From Amia ocellicauda (Eukaryota > Chordata > Actinopteri > Amiiformes > Amiidae), in contig NC_089866.1 of the NCBI RefSeq assembly GCF_036373705.1, positions 25,413,001-25,477,000 on the forward strand: a stretch of 64,000 nucleotides of DNA, in the 5' to 3' direction. Of the stretch, positions 34,465 to 47,300 are shown in pieces (positions within the stretch are counted from its first letter, which is position 1; every line of letters starts with the position of its first letter). Under the pieces are notes generated by a model. It had not been told where the DNA came from. It saw nothing but the letters and a program-made list of their open reading frames with translations, and searched no databases. The position numbers and the translations under genes are program-made.

Positions 34465-35415
34465 AAGGTAGGCCAGAATAATACCAGGCACCTTTTGAAA
34501 GGCAGGGCTGTGGGGGATTTGACCTTGAGTTGACCTTGGACATGAGTTGAACTTCAGAGGGCCACCTTCCAGTGGGTGGAGTCTGAGGCACTTAAGGCAA
34601 ATGCATTCTGAAGGGTGTGTTTTGAGGCGCTAAAGGGATGTGTTCTGAGACACTTTAGGAGGCAGTTTGTAGAAGTGGTGGGTGCTGTGTTAGTCTAAGA
34701 GTAATATGCTACAGCAACAACACACACTACCACCAATAGGTAAGCATGATCTCTGTGGGATTGTTTCTTCGCAAGCTGATTACCGTTCACCTCGTTAGTG
34801 GTCTTGTTTTGAAAAAAATAAGTGGTAGATTGAACTACCAAGGGGGGGGGGGGGGGGGGGGGGGTTATGGGAATGTGTGTGATTTAAAACCCACTCAATA
34901 GATCTCACCCATATCAATAGATGTTTCATTGAATGTAATTTGCCACTTAAAATAAAGTGAATGCTATTTATATCTTATTGATGCTGTATGATCCCTAGTA
35001 TAATAGGCTGAACAATTTAAATGGATAACATTGTAATGTAAAAACCTCAGTATCACTGTTAACAATCATTTTCTCGCAGATCTGCAGAATTGACGAAATC
35101 TGCTCTACACGAACGCGACCTATATTATAAAAGATGTTTCAACAGTGGTCTCACTGATGGATGACACGTATCCCTGTAACAACTGTAGACTATGTGATAC
35201 TTTTAACTAGAACGGTCCTTAAAAGTGTGTGTGTAGTGATCCACCTACCGCAGTTTCCTTTGGCAACTCTCGGATGCGCACACGCAGGCGCACAGGATCA
35301 CAGCAGTCGGGCGCCAGTGGGAGCGGGTTTAATTGCGCTGCAGACGGCCCGTGTGGCGCTGGATTATAACGGGACATTCAGAGTCTTTGATTTTTGCAGA
35401 GAAGCGGCGGCAGGC
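34465..35415 (+). promoter_or_regulatory. Upstream region and promoter side of FAM216A
   Basis: No gene seen. The 23-G run at 34842-34864 lies here. From about 35260 the sequence becomes CpG-richer (GGATGCGCACACGCAGGCGC), as expected of a promoter/5' UTR. The FAM216A frame stays open upstream of the chosen ATG, so an earlier start cannot be excluded. Confidence 0.4.
34842..34864 (+). repeat. Homopolymer G run (23 G)
   Basis: Uninterrupted G tract; intrinsically able to form G-quadruplex DNA and prone to length change. Sequencing length error is possible. Confidence 0.9.
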
Positions 35416-35772
35416 ATGAGAAAGCAAGTGACCTTCGTCGAAGAAAGAAGCGCGGAGGGGTATGTGAGCCAGAGGGGCCGCTTCTTAGCAACAAGGTAAA
35501 GAAATACCTACACACAGCTCGGATGAGACATGATGATGCTCTACACCGCCATGTTTGCTAACGGGGGTCAAAATTTGCTTGTGCATCTCCAGTTTGGGTT
35601 GTTTCTATAAACATTACTGACAGCAATAAGCCCATGTTTATAATATTAACCTTTCTACCTGTTATGCTTCCAACAGTACGTCTATACGTAATCGGTCCTT
35701 GGTGTGGGTAATTCTTGTCATGGTAATTATGATTATAACTATAGTATTAGTAGTTATAATCACATTTTAGCA

Positions 35773-35851
<79 letters not shown>

Positions 35852-35901
35852 TGCAATAAATGCATTCTACATATTCAAGTTTTTTCTTCCAATATTGTTG
35901 C

Positions 35902-35958
<57 letters not shown>

Positions 35959-38320
35959 CGTCATCTTCATTTCCAATTTCTAAATATTTTAAATTCCATA
36001 TATCGAAAGCCGTTTTAAGCGGTGGGTTAATTTGGAAGTAAGTCCATTGAATTCATCATGCAGAATTAACATTTATATGAATTTATTTACAATGAAACAT
36101 TCCCTGTAAAGATTGAATATATTGCTCTAATTATAATCATAACTGTGTGTTTGTTTCTGAAGATCTGCAGAACACTGCTACCCACTAAAAGGCAAATATC
36201 CTGGTAAGTTATAATCAGTTATACTCAATTTCCTTTATGGAGATAAGCGCAGTAGCAAAGTTAAGCCATGTGAAGCCACTTTTCCGTGAAGTGATCCGTT
36301 ATATATGTGAAACACTATACCCGCCAATAGGGACACTAGAGACCTCCTATAACAGAGACATCAGCAGCTCCTCTTACGAAGCTGGTCTCTGGAAGGGGAA
36401 TAACAGTTTTAATTGTTGCCAGGCAACTAGGAGCAGCAGAATAATATATGTCTAATATGAACTAGGGGAATGGTTTGATGGAGCTGTATTTGGCTAAAAA
36501 GAAGGAAGCATTGCAAGTTAGTTGCAAAATGTAATACAAGGTCAGATCTTCTACTGTCTTGGTTGTTAGTTTAAAACCCAACAAGGAGGAACACCTGTTT
36601 TTCCCATTAAATGCAGAAGTTTTGTATACTTTTTGTAATTCAACAGTTTGGAGGGGGGATTCAGAATTTCACTTTGCACACAGGAGCTGACACTGCTCAG
36701 GATACTAGCAGGAAGCCCCAGAAGGCAGTGCACCAGGAGACACACTTCCAGCAGTTGTGTGACACCCAGCAGATGAAGACTGTGCACATTCCTAAGTCAA
36801 TGATGGCTGCTCCTTTTCTACAGGTAGATGACAGGTCTCAATATTTTGAACACACAGAACCCCAAAATAAAAAAATAAAATCACTATAACCCTAGATGTC
36901 ACTGGATGCAAAATATGAGTTGCCCTCAATTGTTACTTGTGTTATTAGAAAGTAATTTCAAATTATTTTTGTATGAACTACACACGGTACTGATGTTTAA
37001 AAACTACCACAGCTACTATTAAAATACTCTTCTCCTGTGAAAGGTTTTCTATAACAGGATAAGTCACCAGTGCATCTTTAAAATCTATTATTCTTAATAC
37101 ATAACCCATGTGTTGCAAGTACTAAATGTTGGAGGTGCAGTTCCTTATGTCTTTTCAGAAAAGCACATTTGAAATCGAGACATAGCAGGAACAATGCATC
37201 AGCTTTATTTGAATGAATTTTCTTGAATACTTAAGAATTAAGTCCGTATATAGCATTCTGGGTCTCATATGCTACACCATACACCAAGATTTGCTTTGAA
37301 TTGCAGCACCCCAGCTTGACGACGGGGCAAAAACGGTATCTCTGCAGTATTGCCAACATCTACAGCACCAATCACATGCGGAAACTAATGAGACGACAGT
37401 ACGTAAATGTGCTGCAGCAATGCATGCAAACAGGTACTCGACAGGCAATGGGGAAAAGTGTGGAGAGAGTTAGATTTTAAAGAACCGATCCCATGGACTT
37501 TGCCTTCCAAAAATAAACACTACTGCTGTCCGTAGGTCACAGCGCCTCAAGGGAAAACAGGAAGCCAGGAGTAAATTTGCCTCATCAAGAAAAGCACATG
37601 TTTGACACAGGCAGGGAGACTGATCCCAGGTCTCACAGCAAGCCCAAGACCAGCAGGGACATGCACAGAGCAGACCTTCCTACTGGGAAAGTGATTTTCC
37701 CCAGGATAGCAGAAAGTAGACACAGGTCAGACTTTTTACTTTTTTATTTTATTATTGGATTGAATGTTTAAATATGGATATTTTACTACTGGCACTAAGA
37801 GAGGGAAAAATGTTTTTTAATTTTACAGCACAATATCCTGCATTTCATCATCAAATGAAAGAAACCCCAGAAAAATGAGGACAAATGTTAATGGAGTAAA
37901 GAATGCAACTATTAAAGGCAAGACTAAGCAAATGCCCTTTGCTTTAACTGTACAGCTTTTACATTGTCTTATTTAGGTAGTTAGCTAAACATCTAGGTAA
38001 TCTTGGTAACTGTGAAATGTAATACATTCTAGGGGGGCGGGGGTTGCATGGTGAAACCTTTTACCAGCATTTGATTAAACCGACCAAACAGAACTGGAAA
38101 CTTAAGTAATAATGAGTTTACATTTACCGTCTGCCACTACTCAGCCATACATACAAAAAAAGCTATTTTCTATTACTGCAATATGTACCCTAATTTTCAC
38201 ATTTATTTATTTTCAGATACAAAAGCTCAGGAGGACCTCAGTGAGAAGCACAAGAAGACTAGAGAAGAACTACTGACTGGGAACATCTGCCTGCTACTTA
38301 AAATAAACCTCTGTTGTTGA
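35416..38320 (+). CDS. fam216a: FAM216A, complete
   Basis: Vertebrate protein of unknown molecular function (formerly C12orf24). Seven exons: 35416-35495, 36163-36203, 36684-36823, 37307-37433, 37536-37725, 37829-37917, 38217-38320; total 771 nt, 256 residues (human 273). Identification rests on the conserved core [16 protein letters not shown] joined to [20 protein letters not shown] and [15 protein letters not shown], matching human IHLSKSMM...[25 protein letters not shown]. The N-terminus ([20 protein letters not shown]) and C-terminus ([15 protein letters not shown], basic/acidic, charged) are poorly conserved, as in the family. Intron 6 uses a GC donor (ATTAAAG/GCAAGA), needed to keep frame. 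Polyadenylation signal near 38479. In human it shares a promoter with GPN3; here they are 11 kb apart. Confidence 0.88.
35780..35848. repeat. (TA)n microsatellite in FAM216A intron 1
   Basis: About 34 TA units. Confidence 0.98.
35903..35956. repeat. Second (TA)n microsatellite in FAM216A intron 1
   Basis: About 27 TA units, 55 bp after the first array; together able to form cruciform or misaligned structures. Confidence 0.98.
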
Positions 38321-39274
38321 GTAATGGAGAAAATCCTGTGAAACACTTCAATCCAATCCATGAGTATTAACAACTACATGCTGCACAAGCCTATTCATAC
38401 CATACTGTAGATACCTGGACTAGCAATTCCAACCTGGCAGTTTCATACCGAAATCTTTTTGTGCATGATAATTTCAATAATAAATGCAAGTTTATGCCCA
38501 TGAACATTTCTGCTTGTATACCATGCAATTAAACATTTGTGTGACTATGATGCTTTTATTTTTGCAGTACAAACAGAAAAGGGAATACAAAAAATGGCTT
38601 CTTCCAGTACGTATCAATATATTTTTTTAGATCATGCTGAGGTTTCTTACAGTGTCAAAATTCAGTCTTAATGGATGGAGATTTGAGCACCAAGTAATGT
38701 ATCAAACGAGGAAGAGAAATTATGACTCCCCACTCAACACATATCAGCATCTTTCATAGTGAACCTCAGGTCACCTGCATCTATGTTCAATACTGTTCTC
38801 TTAAGGGAGTGTATACAGTTCAGTTTCTACCATTGGACAGTCACGGAGTCTGAAAGCAAGGCGTGATTAGGGAAGGGCGGCTGAAAAGAACAGGTTCCTT
38901 ATCCACTGAAAACATGCAATTAGTTCTGTTCAAAGTACAAATAGTAATTTCTAACTATATAGAAAAAGAAAGAGTGAAGGAACAATACCAAGATACCGGT
39001 AATGGTCAGTTTTTCTTTATAATTTCAAACCAATATTCATATTAGCATCAAAAAGGAATAAACTACATCTACATTGTCAAATTTTCTCACATTTTTGGAT
39101 CTATGTGAATCTTGTCTGAGAAAAACTCACCAGTTTTGTTATACTAAGCATATTTTCCCTTAAAGAATGCATCCTTACATGATTTTGAGAGAAATATGTT
39201 CTCTGCATTATATATTTAAGTGTATATACAGATCAAGACTTAAATAAAATCCAATGTCTATCCAATGTTAATTT
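38321..39274. other. FAM216A 3' UTR and convergent gap to VPS29
   Basis: FAM216A likely ends near 38500 after AATAAA at about 38479. The rest, to the presumed VPS29 polyadenylation site (AATAAA complement near 39280), shows no gene or repeat that I recognise. Confidence 0.5.
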
Positions 39275-39622
39275 CTTTTTATTATAGAGAGAATAGATGC
39301 AAACAGTGAAGTGAAAGAATGATCTACATATTAAGTTAATCAATTTTAAAAGGGTATTTACATGACAAGATAGTTGTTTTTTAAACAAAAGGAAAAAAAA
39401 GTGGCACCATGTCTTTCTTTAATGACATTAAATAAATCCATATTCCATTATCTTATACTTTCTGTAAACTGCTAAATCAGAAGTGAATACTGCAGACATA
39501 CATTTTTTTTTATAGCCAAATGATGGTACAGCGATAACTCTGTAGTGACACTTTTCAGCTGAAAGAAATAAAAATAAAGGAATGAAACGATACAAATTCG
39601 CCAGGACCTCACAACATTTTCT
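39275..39622 (-). other. vps29: VPS29 3' untranslated region
   Basis: Follows the VPS29 stop on the minus strand and ends at an AATAAA complement near 39280; about 350 nt, A/T-rich. Confidence 0.5.
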
Positions 39623-42600
39623 TTAGGACTTCTTGTATTCAATTCTCTCTACTTTGACATCATCTCCGATGAGCTGGTAGACGTACGTTACTACTGTCGA
39701 TGCCTGGATGTCCATTAACACGAAGGAGGGGATGATGTTGCTGGGAACAGAAAGCACATGAGTTTCACTTCCTTTGTGGAAACTGGTACAGTCATGGTGG
39801 CTTCAACATTCAGGCTATAACACTTGTATTCTGCCTGACATCAACATACACTGCATTGTAACACTATCTGACTCCAGAAATTGGCTCCTAAAACCAAAAT
39901 CACAGACCCTGATGGGCACTAATCCAAGCTTGCGATGTTTAAATGAACTTGGAGATGACTCAACCTCCCTATCCTTATCTAGTGGGCGGCCATTCACCTA
40001 TTTCACTGCAATGTCCTCACCATTTTGTTGTCATAATTAACATCAAACTATACAACAGCTATGTGCAGCTAATACCCCCTGCCATTGAATCCCACATCAG
40101 TGCTGTACACAGACCAGTCTTCTCACCTTTCCAGGGCGTTGTAAGCCCCCGTGGCTGACCCAGGGTTGATGTAGAATTTGTTCTCGTTCTCAAAAGCCTC
40201 AAACTTGTGTGTGTGACCAGATATGAGAATGTCCACATCCAGCTGCCTCTGGAGCAGAGCCAGGCTGGCCATGTCACCCCAGGGGATGACCTGGTGTCCA
40301 TGAATCAGCCCAATCTTGAACTGCCCCACCGTCACCACCTTCTGCTCGGGGTAGTTCAGGTTCTGCAAGATCAACAACACCATTCAGCGCCAAGTCAAGC
40401 TCTCAGTCATCATCCTCCTCATTACAAATAATATTACTTTTTTTTTTTTTAAGCAGACTTATGGCCAATGGCTGTGCTTACTGGTAAATACGTCTTGACA
40501 CTCCAGGTAATGTCATGACTTATTAAAGGTGGTTAGAGTATTAAATACTTTCATTTTTTGTTTGAAAACTGATTTACAAATAAACATGGAAAAATAACAT
40601 GAAAGTCCAAAGAACACTGATCAATTAAAAAAAAAAAAAATCACAAACTGTATTAAAAGGAATTCACAGATCAATCAATTAACTATTTCTTTCTTTCAGG
40701 TTAACTGGTCTCCTGTGAGTTCAATTCTGTGTTTCATCTTTGGAAAAGGCTATTCATGCATTTGGTTTTATCCAGAATCACAAAAAATAATGAAAAACTA
40801 GGGTGTTGTATCTGATAACAATGATATGCCAATGTATAACAGCAGTTTGAGGGCAAGTGCTTTTAACTGTACTGCTCAGTTTCCTAAAAAAATGTATTCT
40901 CCTTCAATTTTCTGAAGAATCTTTCTTAAAATCCAGAAACGATCACATCTGAGCAAGTTTTGTTATTAACATCAAACTAAAATAGAAATATATTATATTT
41001 ATTGAGTCGATTAATCAAAATACAAGACAAACAAGGTTAGCAATGTAATTTTTATTTTGGCTGAAACCTGTAAAGCCACCACAGTTAAATTCAGCTGACC
41101 ACAATGCCATGTTAATGTGAGAGGAGGGAGGAGTGAGACATACCTCATCAAAGTCTCCCCTGACGATGTGCACATCTCCAGCCAGTGTCTTCAAGTAGTC
41201 ATAGCTCTCCTTGGTGCACAGGTTGCCAGTGCAGAGTATGTGCTGGATCTTGCCAGGGACCAGCAACTTCTTGAACTTTGCCGGCAGAGTGTTGCATCGA
41301 TGGGGGATGTGAAGGTCTCCTAGCACCAGCACCAACTGCCAGTGCAGGAAAGGCAAGGGTCAAGAAGTGAGCTGACACACTGCGATATCTACATTACATC
41401 TGGAGGAGGTCCCCCCTCCCCACAGCCAGCTCAATTAACATATGAAAGAGGAGTCCTGTGCTACGGCCTTGTTTAAGTCCAGAATGAGGTTAAATCTCAT
41501 TCTTCTGCAGTATCAGTTACTTTTATTAAATATATGTGGAACAGATCCTGAGAGGAGAAATGGGTCTCCAATACCAGCCCTGTCTCAGCACATTCTTCCA
41601 AACAGGCTCTCAGTTATTGTATCTTGAAATCAATTATTGCATAATTCACTCGCAGTTAACATGATCCTTAGTCACTAATGGAATACAGCACATAGATATA
41701 AACTGTAGTATTGGGCTTCAACAGAACCAGGGTTGGAGACCACTAGGTTGATTTCAATTCTATTGTTGGAGGAACCACAAATTTGTTAGTTTATAATTAT
41801 CAGCTTCTTCAGAATCAAAAAAACATGTTAAATGCATCCAAGTATACCAGGAGGATAATTAGTTCCTTTAAATGAACAAAACCTCAGATGGAACACAAAC
41901 TAATGCTCAAGGGTTTGACAACAGTGAGGTGTTGTGAAATTATGGAAATGTAATCAGCAAAAATCATGAAATCCCCAGCAATCCGTCCGTGATTTTGAAC
42001 AATTGTAAGTGTTCACCGTTGAATCTAAATTGAGCTCATTCATTTCAAATTTGGAATTGCCTTGGATATTACATTACTTAAAATAAATTATCACACAAGA
42101 AAATAATATACTGTAACACTCAATGTAATTGCTTAATCTAGTCCCATTATTTTTTGCTGCTTCAGAAAGGAAAGATCAAGTAACAGTACCCCAAATACAG
42201 CAGCCAATTCATGAATAATAGTGTTCATAGTTAACACAATCAACAGTCAGAAAGAAAAAAACACTATGAATATTGAAAATTCAACATAGAACCAATAACA
42301 GGTAGGCTACTTAACACATTTTGCTGTAGCTGAAGTCAATAAGGAACATATTACAACAGAACATATTAGTCATAACAATCCTTACCTTAAGAGCTGTGCG
42401 TGTTACAAGTGGCAGGACAGAAAACAAACTTTTACACCCCTAGGAGGACCTTAATAATCAAGATTACAGTTTGAGATTTCTGGTAGCAGCTGCATCAGTG
42501 CAAGTGTCCAAAAGCAGTGGCTGAGAAAAGTCTCTGAAGGAGTGGGCACTTACTCTGTGACCAGCCTGAATGCAATGCAGAGGTTGATTGTAGACAGGGG

Positions 42601-43911
42601 TGGGGATGAGGAACATGATCAAAGATTAAACAACAACAACAAAAAGTGAGACAAGAAAAAATTTTTTTTAGAAATTAAAAGTAATTCAAATCAAAAGGCA
42701 AATGAAAGGTATTAGATGATTATGATTATGATTAATTGCAACTGTTAGTATTTGTTACTTTTAAATGTTAGGACAGAGGACACAAAATACTGCTTCTCAG
42801 AGCATACCTTCCCCTTTTCAGTTCACGGAGTAAAACAACCATAAGTTTACTGAATTTGATTGACCTCAAAACTTTTCTTAATGACTGCTACTTGTTTTGT
42901 GTGTATGCAAATATAACAAAAACAAACTTAAATACATAATAAACAATGATGAACAACAAACTTTCAGTATCACTATCTTGCGATTATTTTCAACTAGTAC
43001 ACCTAATATATATATATATAAAAAAGTTATTTTATTGTTTCATATAGTAACATAAAATGAATTTGAATGAAAAGCAGTATTGAACAATTTAATTAAAAAA
43101 AAAACTGTAAGAAGGGGTCTGGGAAGCAGAATCTGAGCCTTGAATATCAAGTGACAAGGTTCGTTTCGAAATAATGATAACCAAACACCACTGACTAGTG
43201 CTAATGGCTTGAAGAATAGGTTGAACGTATACAAAATCACAGGCTAGTGACGAACCTTGACACTTAATATACACACATTGGGTTACATGGCATTTCATTA
43301 TTTCAGCTAGCTTTTTTAGTACAAATTTCAATGGAAGATTAAGGGTTTTGGTATCCATTAACAAGAATTACACATGCAAGATATGACCATTGGTCTCAAA
43401 TTCGAATGTGTTTTATCGAAATATACTAAAACACCATATAATGATGTACATTAACGGCATTAGTAGTGCTCCCGGATGCATAAGGAAAACGAACCGCATG
43501 TGTTTTCTTTTTGCAATTAGGTGAAACACCCCACTATTTTATAAAGTGCAATCAGTAGCTGTCACAGACCCAGCTGCCACTGTAGTGATGCAAGTGATAA
43601 ATAAAATACTAAAGTAATTTCGAACTGAAATGAAATAAAAGCTGGACAGTATTCTGAATAAATAATATTAATTCCACGTATAATCAAACGTAATATTATT
43701 AAATGGAATTCTTGCCCTGCCGTCATGTGACCAGCACCCAGCCCCATTCCCTACAGCGGCAGGCCAGAAAAGCTGCTTCCTTTCCCCGCCTGCTGCTGAC
43801 TTCTCTCCAGCACCGAGACAACAATGTGCTCAGTGTTTTCGCAAAGACCCTGCCAAACACTACCTTGCGGACACACCGGTCTCTTTTTTGGTAATATTTA
43901 TGCCTTACCAT
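39623..43911 (-). CDS. vps29: VPS29, retromer subunit, complete
   Basis: A metallophosphoesterase-fold protein that binds VPS35 and VPS26 in the retromer, which recycles membrane proteins from endosomes. Four coding exons: 43909-43911 (ATG alone), 41144-41335, 40127-40362, 39623-39740; total 549 nt, 182 residues as in human isoform 1. Near-identical to human throughout: [120 protein letters not shown], then [20 protein letters not shown] and EYKKS. The metal-site residues (D and H of GDLH, N of GN, D of GDFD, H of GHTH) are kept, although VPS29 acts mainly as a scaffold. I did not find the alternative MAGHR mini-exon. It starts head to head with RAD9B 400 bp away. Confidence 0.97.
41480..41760. 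repeat. Probable SINE-like repeat in VPS29 intron 1
   Basis: Contains CAGAACCAGGGTTGGAGACC ACTAGG at 41720-41745, related to the block at 33170. Boundaries are uncertain. Confidence 0.35.
41761..43908 (-). other. Remainder of VPS29 intron 1
   Basis: AT-rich intron sequence without recognised genes. A short (TA)n run lies at 43008-43020, and A runs occur near 42260 and 43094. An isolated donor-like CTTAAG/GTAAGG (minus strand, near 42388) is not supported as an exon. Confidence 0.5.
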
Positions 43912-44309
43912 CTTTATTGACGTATCCGCCGCACTTCAGGAAGAAGCAATTTCTCTGCACTGATACGGAACCCTGTGACAGCCAGCAGCCAATGAAAGGC
44001 CACCTCCTTCTCCGAAAGGCTTTGGCGCTACGGATACTCATTGGAGACAAATTCTACAAACACGCGTGCGAGAAAGACGAATGGCGTTTGTTTACGCCAC
44101 CTTACGGAATCATATGGGTCTGTCTTGACTAAATTAAACATCCAAGTTTATGTATGTATGTATTTATTTTATTTTATTTCATTTCAGTGCGTGAGTAAAT
44201 TATTTTAAAAGGAAAATAATAACTGTAACACCATTTTCCCGCTCACTAAAACAACATCACAACGAATATATGGAACTTTGTCACCTAAGGAAAAACCACA
44301 CCACACACT
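43912..44309. promoter_or_regulatory. Divergent promoter region between VPS29 and RAD9B
   Basis: 398 bp between the two start codons on opposite strands, with CpG-bearing stretches (GTATCCGCCGCACTTC, ACACGCGTGCGAG at 44058-44071). Shared promoter inferred from spacing; the same head-to-head order exists in human. Confidence 0.55.
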
Positions 44310-47300
44310 ATGAAGTGTTTAATAACAGGAGCAAACGTGAAAGGTAATTATGGATGACATCTGAAACCTGTAAAGGTTACTGAATCGTCAAATTACTATA
44401 ATAAACAAATAAGTATAATAATAATACATTTATGGAGAAAACTATAGTCGAGAACACAGACAAGTGTCATACATTGTGAAGGTCATTTTTCAAAATAATA
44501 TATAATGACTTTAACTAAGCACTTTTGGGATGTGAAGTGCCCTGTTCAACGCCATGTTTTTTTATTAATGGGTCTTGGTTATTAAAAACGTTCATTATCT
44601 TATTTCTTTCTAAATGTCCATAAAAAAAAAAGTTGTGGATTAGAAGAACAAAAAGTGTGAGTTGTCTGTAGTAACAGCGTTTGTCTTGTTTTGTTACTGG
44701 CAGCATTTGGAAAAACAATCCATGCACTTGCACGTATTGGGGACGAGATATGGCTTGACCCCCTGGAGAAAGGAGTAAGTAGGCCTAATTACGAGTCTAA
44801 TATTCCTTGCCTGATCACACGAATAATGAGAGATTGCATATGTAAAATCTGGGTCTACATCCAGAGATAAAATGGTGAGCAATAGTGGGAGCAGATAAGT
44901 GGAAGGTAGAATTTACATTCAGTGTTGAGATTAAGGATCAAAATGGTTAAGGTCAAACTGCCCACCAAGATGGGGAAAACCTTGTAAGGATGCAAATATT
45001 AAGTTAGACTGACTATGCAACCACCTAATTTTGACAACATGTGTATATATTTATAGTTAGGTCCATAAATATTTGGACAGTGTCACAATTGTCATAATTT
45101 TGGCTCTGTACGCCACCACAATGGATTTGAAAGGAAACAATCAATATGTACTTTTAAGTGTAGGCTTTCATCTTTAATTTGAGGGTAGTTACATCCAAAT
45201 TGGGTGAATGTTGTAGGAATTACACCCATTGTAAATGTGGTCCCACCAATTTTAGAGTCTGAAAAGTATTTGGACAAACTATCATAATCATGAATTACAT
45301 TTTGAGTTTCAAATACTTGGTTGCAAATCCATTTCAGTCAATGACTGCCTTCCCTGGTGATGCTCTGCCAGGCCTGTACTGCAGCTGTCTTTAGTTCCTG
45401 CTTGATCTTGGAGCGTTCTGCCTTCAGTTTTGCCTTCAGCAAGTGAAATGCATGCTCAGTTGGATTCAGGTCAGGTGATTGACTTGGACATTGCAGAACA
45501 GTCCACTTCTTCACCTTAAAAACGTCTTGGGTTGCTTTCTCAGTATGCTTCGGGTCATTGTCCATCTGCACTGTGAAGCGCCATCCAGTGAGTTTTGAAG
45601 CATTTGGTTGAATCTGAGCAAATAATATAGCCCTAAACACTTCAGAATTCATCCTGCTGCTTTTGTCAGCACTCACATCATCAATAAATACAAGGGAACC
45701 AGTTCTCTTGGCAGCCATACATGCCCATGCCAAGCACTACCTCAATCATGCTTCACAGATGAGGTAGTATGCTTCAGATCATGAGCAGTTGCTTCCCTTT
45801 TCCATACTTTTCTCTTCCCATCATTCTGGTAGTTGATCTTTGTCTCATCTGTCCATAGGATATTGTTCCAGAACTATACAGGGTTCTTTAGATGTTTTTT
45901 GGCAAACTCTAATCTGGTCTTCCTGTTTTTGGGGCTTACCAAAGGTTTACATCTTGTGGTAAACCCTCTGTATTTACTCTGGTGAAGTCTTCTCTTGATT
46001 GTTGACTTTGACACAGATACGCCTACCTCCTGGAGGGTGTTCTTGATTGGCCAACTGTTGTGAAGGGGGTTTTCTTCACCAGGGAAATAATTCTTCTGTC
46101 ATCCACCACAGTTGTTTTCCATGGTTCTCTGGGCCTTTTGGTGTTCCTGAGCTCACCAGTGTGTTCTTTCTTTGTACCAAAGAATGTACCAAAGAATGTA
46201 CGAAATAGTTCATTTGGCCACACCTAATGTTTTTTATATCTCTGTGATTGTTTTTTTTTGATTTCTAAGGCAAAACTGAAGGAAAAAACGCCCAAAGAAC
46301 AAGCAGGAACTAAAGACCGCTGCAGTACAGGCCTGGCAGACCATCACCAGGGAAGACACCCAGCATCTGGTGATGTCTATGGGTTCCAGACTTCAGGCAG
46401 TCATTGACTGCAAAGGATTTACAACCAAGTTTTGGAACTCACAATTTAATTCATGATTATGTTAGTTTGTCCAACTACTTTTGAGCCCCTAAAATTGGGG
46501 GGACTACATATAAAAATGGGAGTAATTCCTACACCGTTCACCCAATGTGGATGTAACTACCCTAAAAGTCTACACTTAAAAGCACATATTGATTGTTTCC
46601 TTTCAAATGGAGTACACAGCCAAAATTATGACAGTTGTGTCAAATATTTTTGGACCTAACTGTAAGTATTGTCCTGAACAGAGTCCCTTTCCATATGCAG
46701 CCCAGCATATATGAAGTGTACATTTCCTCGGGCCTTGTCTCAGAGCTCCCTTCACCTCCTCCTCTGGTCTCTCGGCAGCTGGCGATAAGTTCAGTGAACT
46801 CCTCCCACTCTGCGTATGCCTGCTTCCTGTTTTCCCCACTGTTCTTCCAGCAGTACTACACAGGGCAACAGTCCCCCTCAGACTCTGGAGATGGGAAGAC
46901 AGTCCTCAAGTGCAAACTGGCTTTGAAGGTACACAGAGACAGTCAGGAGCTGTCATTTATGGAGAGAATTCCATCAATATATAGTAGTGGGGTTTATTTA
47001 TTTTAAATATTTGACTAGGGGAAATCTAATCTGATCTTTCACTAAAGCAGAGTTGATAGTCTCCACAAAATATTCTACAAGAAGATCTGAACTGAGCCAC
47101 TGCTTAACCTAAACACCATGTAATAGTCTTGATAGTGACATTTTATTTTTTTCTTCCTTTCTTCCTTACCATACAAACTGATGAGTAACTTTGAAAAGTT
47201 ATACAGTCATCAATACCATCAGTATTGTTTGTGCCATGTGCACATTCTGACTGACACAAGTTGAATATATTTGTATGTAATGAAGCATTAAAAGGTCAAA

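Noticed and set aside
35775-35983. Frames encoding runs of Tyr-Ile
   Set aside because: Translations of (TA)n microsatellites.
42380-42400. Donor-like site in VPS29 intron 1 as an alternative first exon
   Set aside because: No ATG or MAGHR-like reading precedes it in a usable frame; single motif only.
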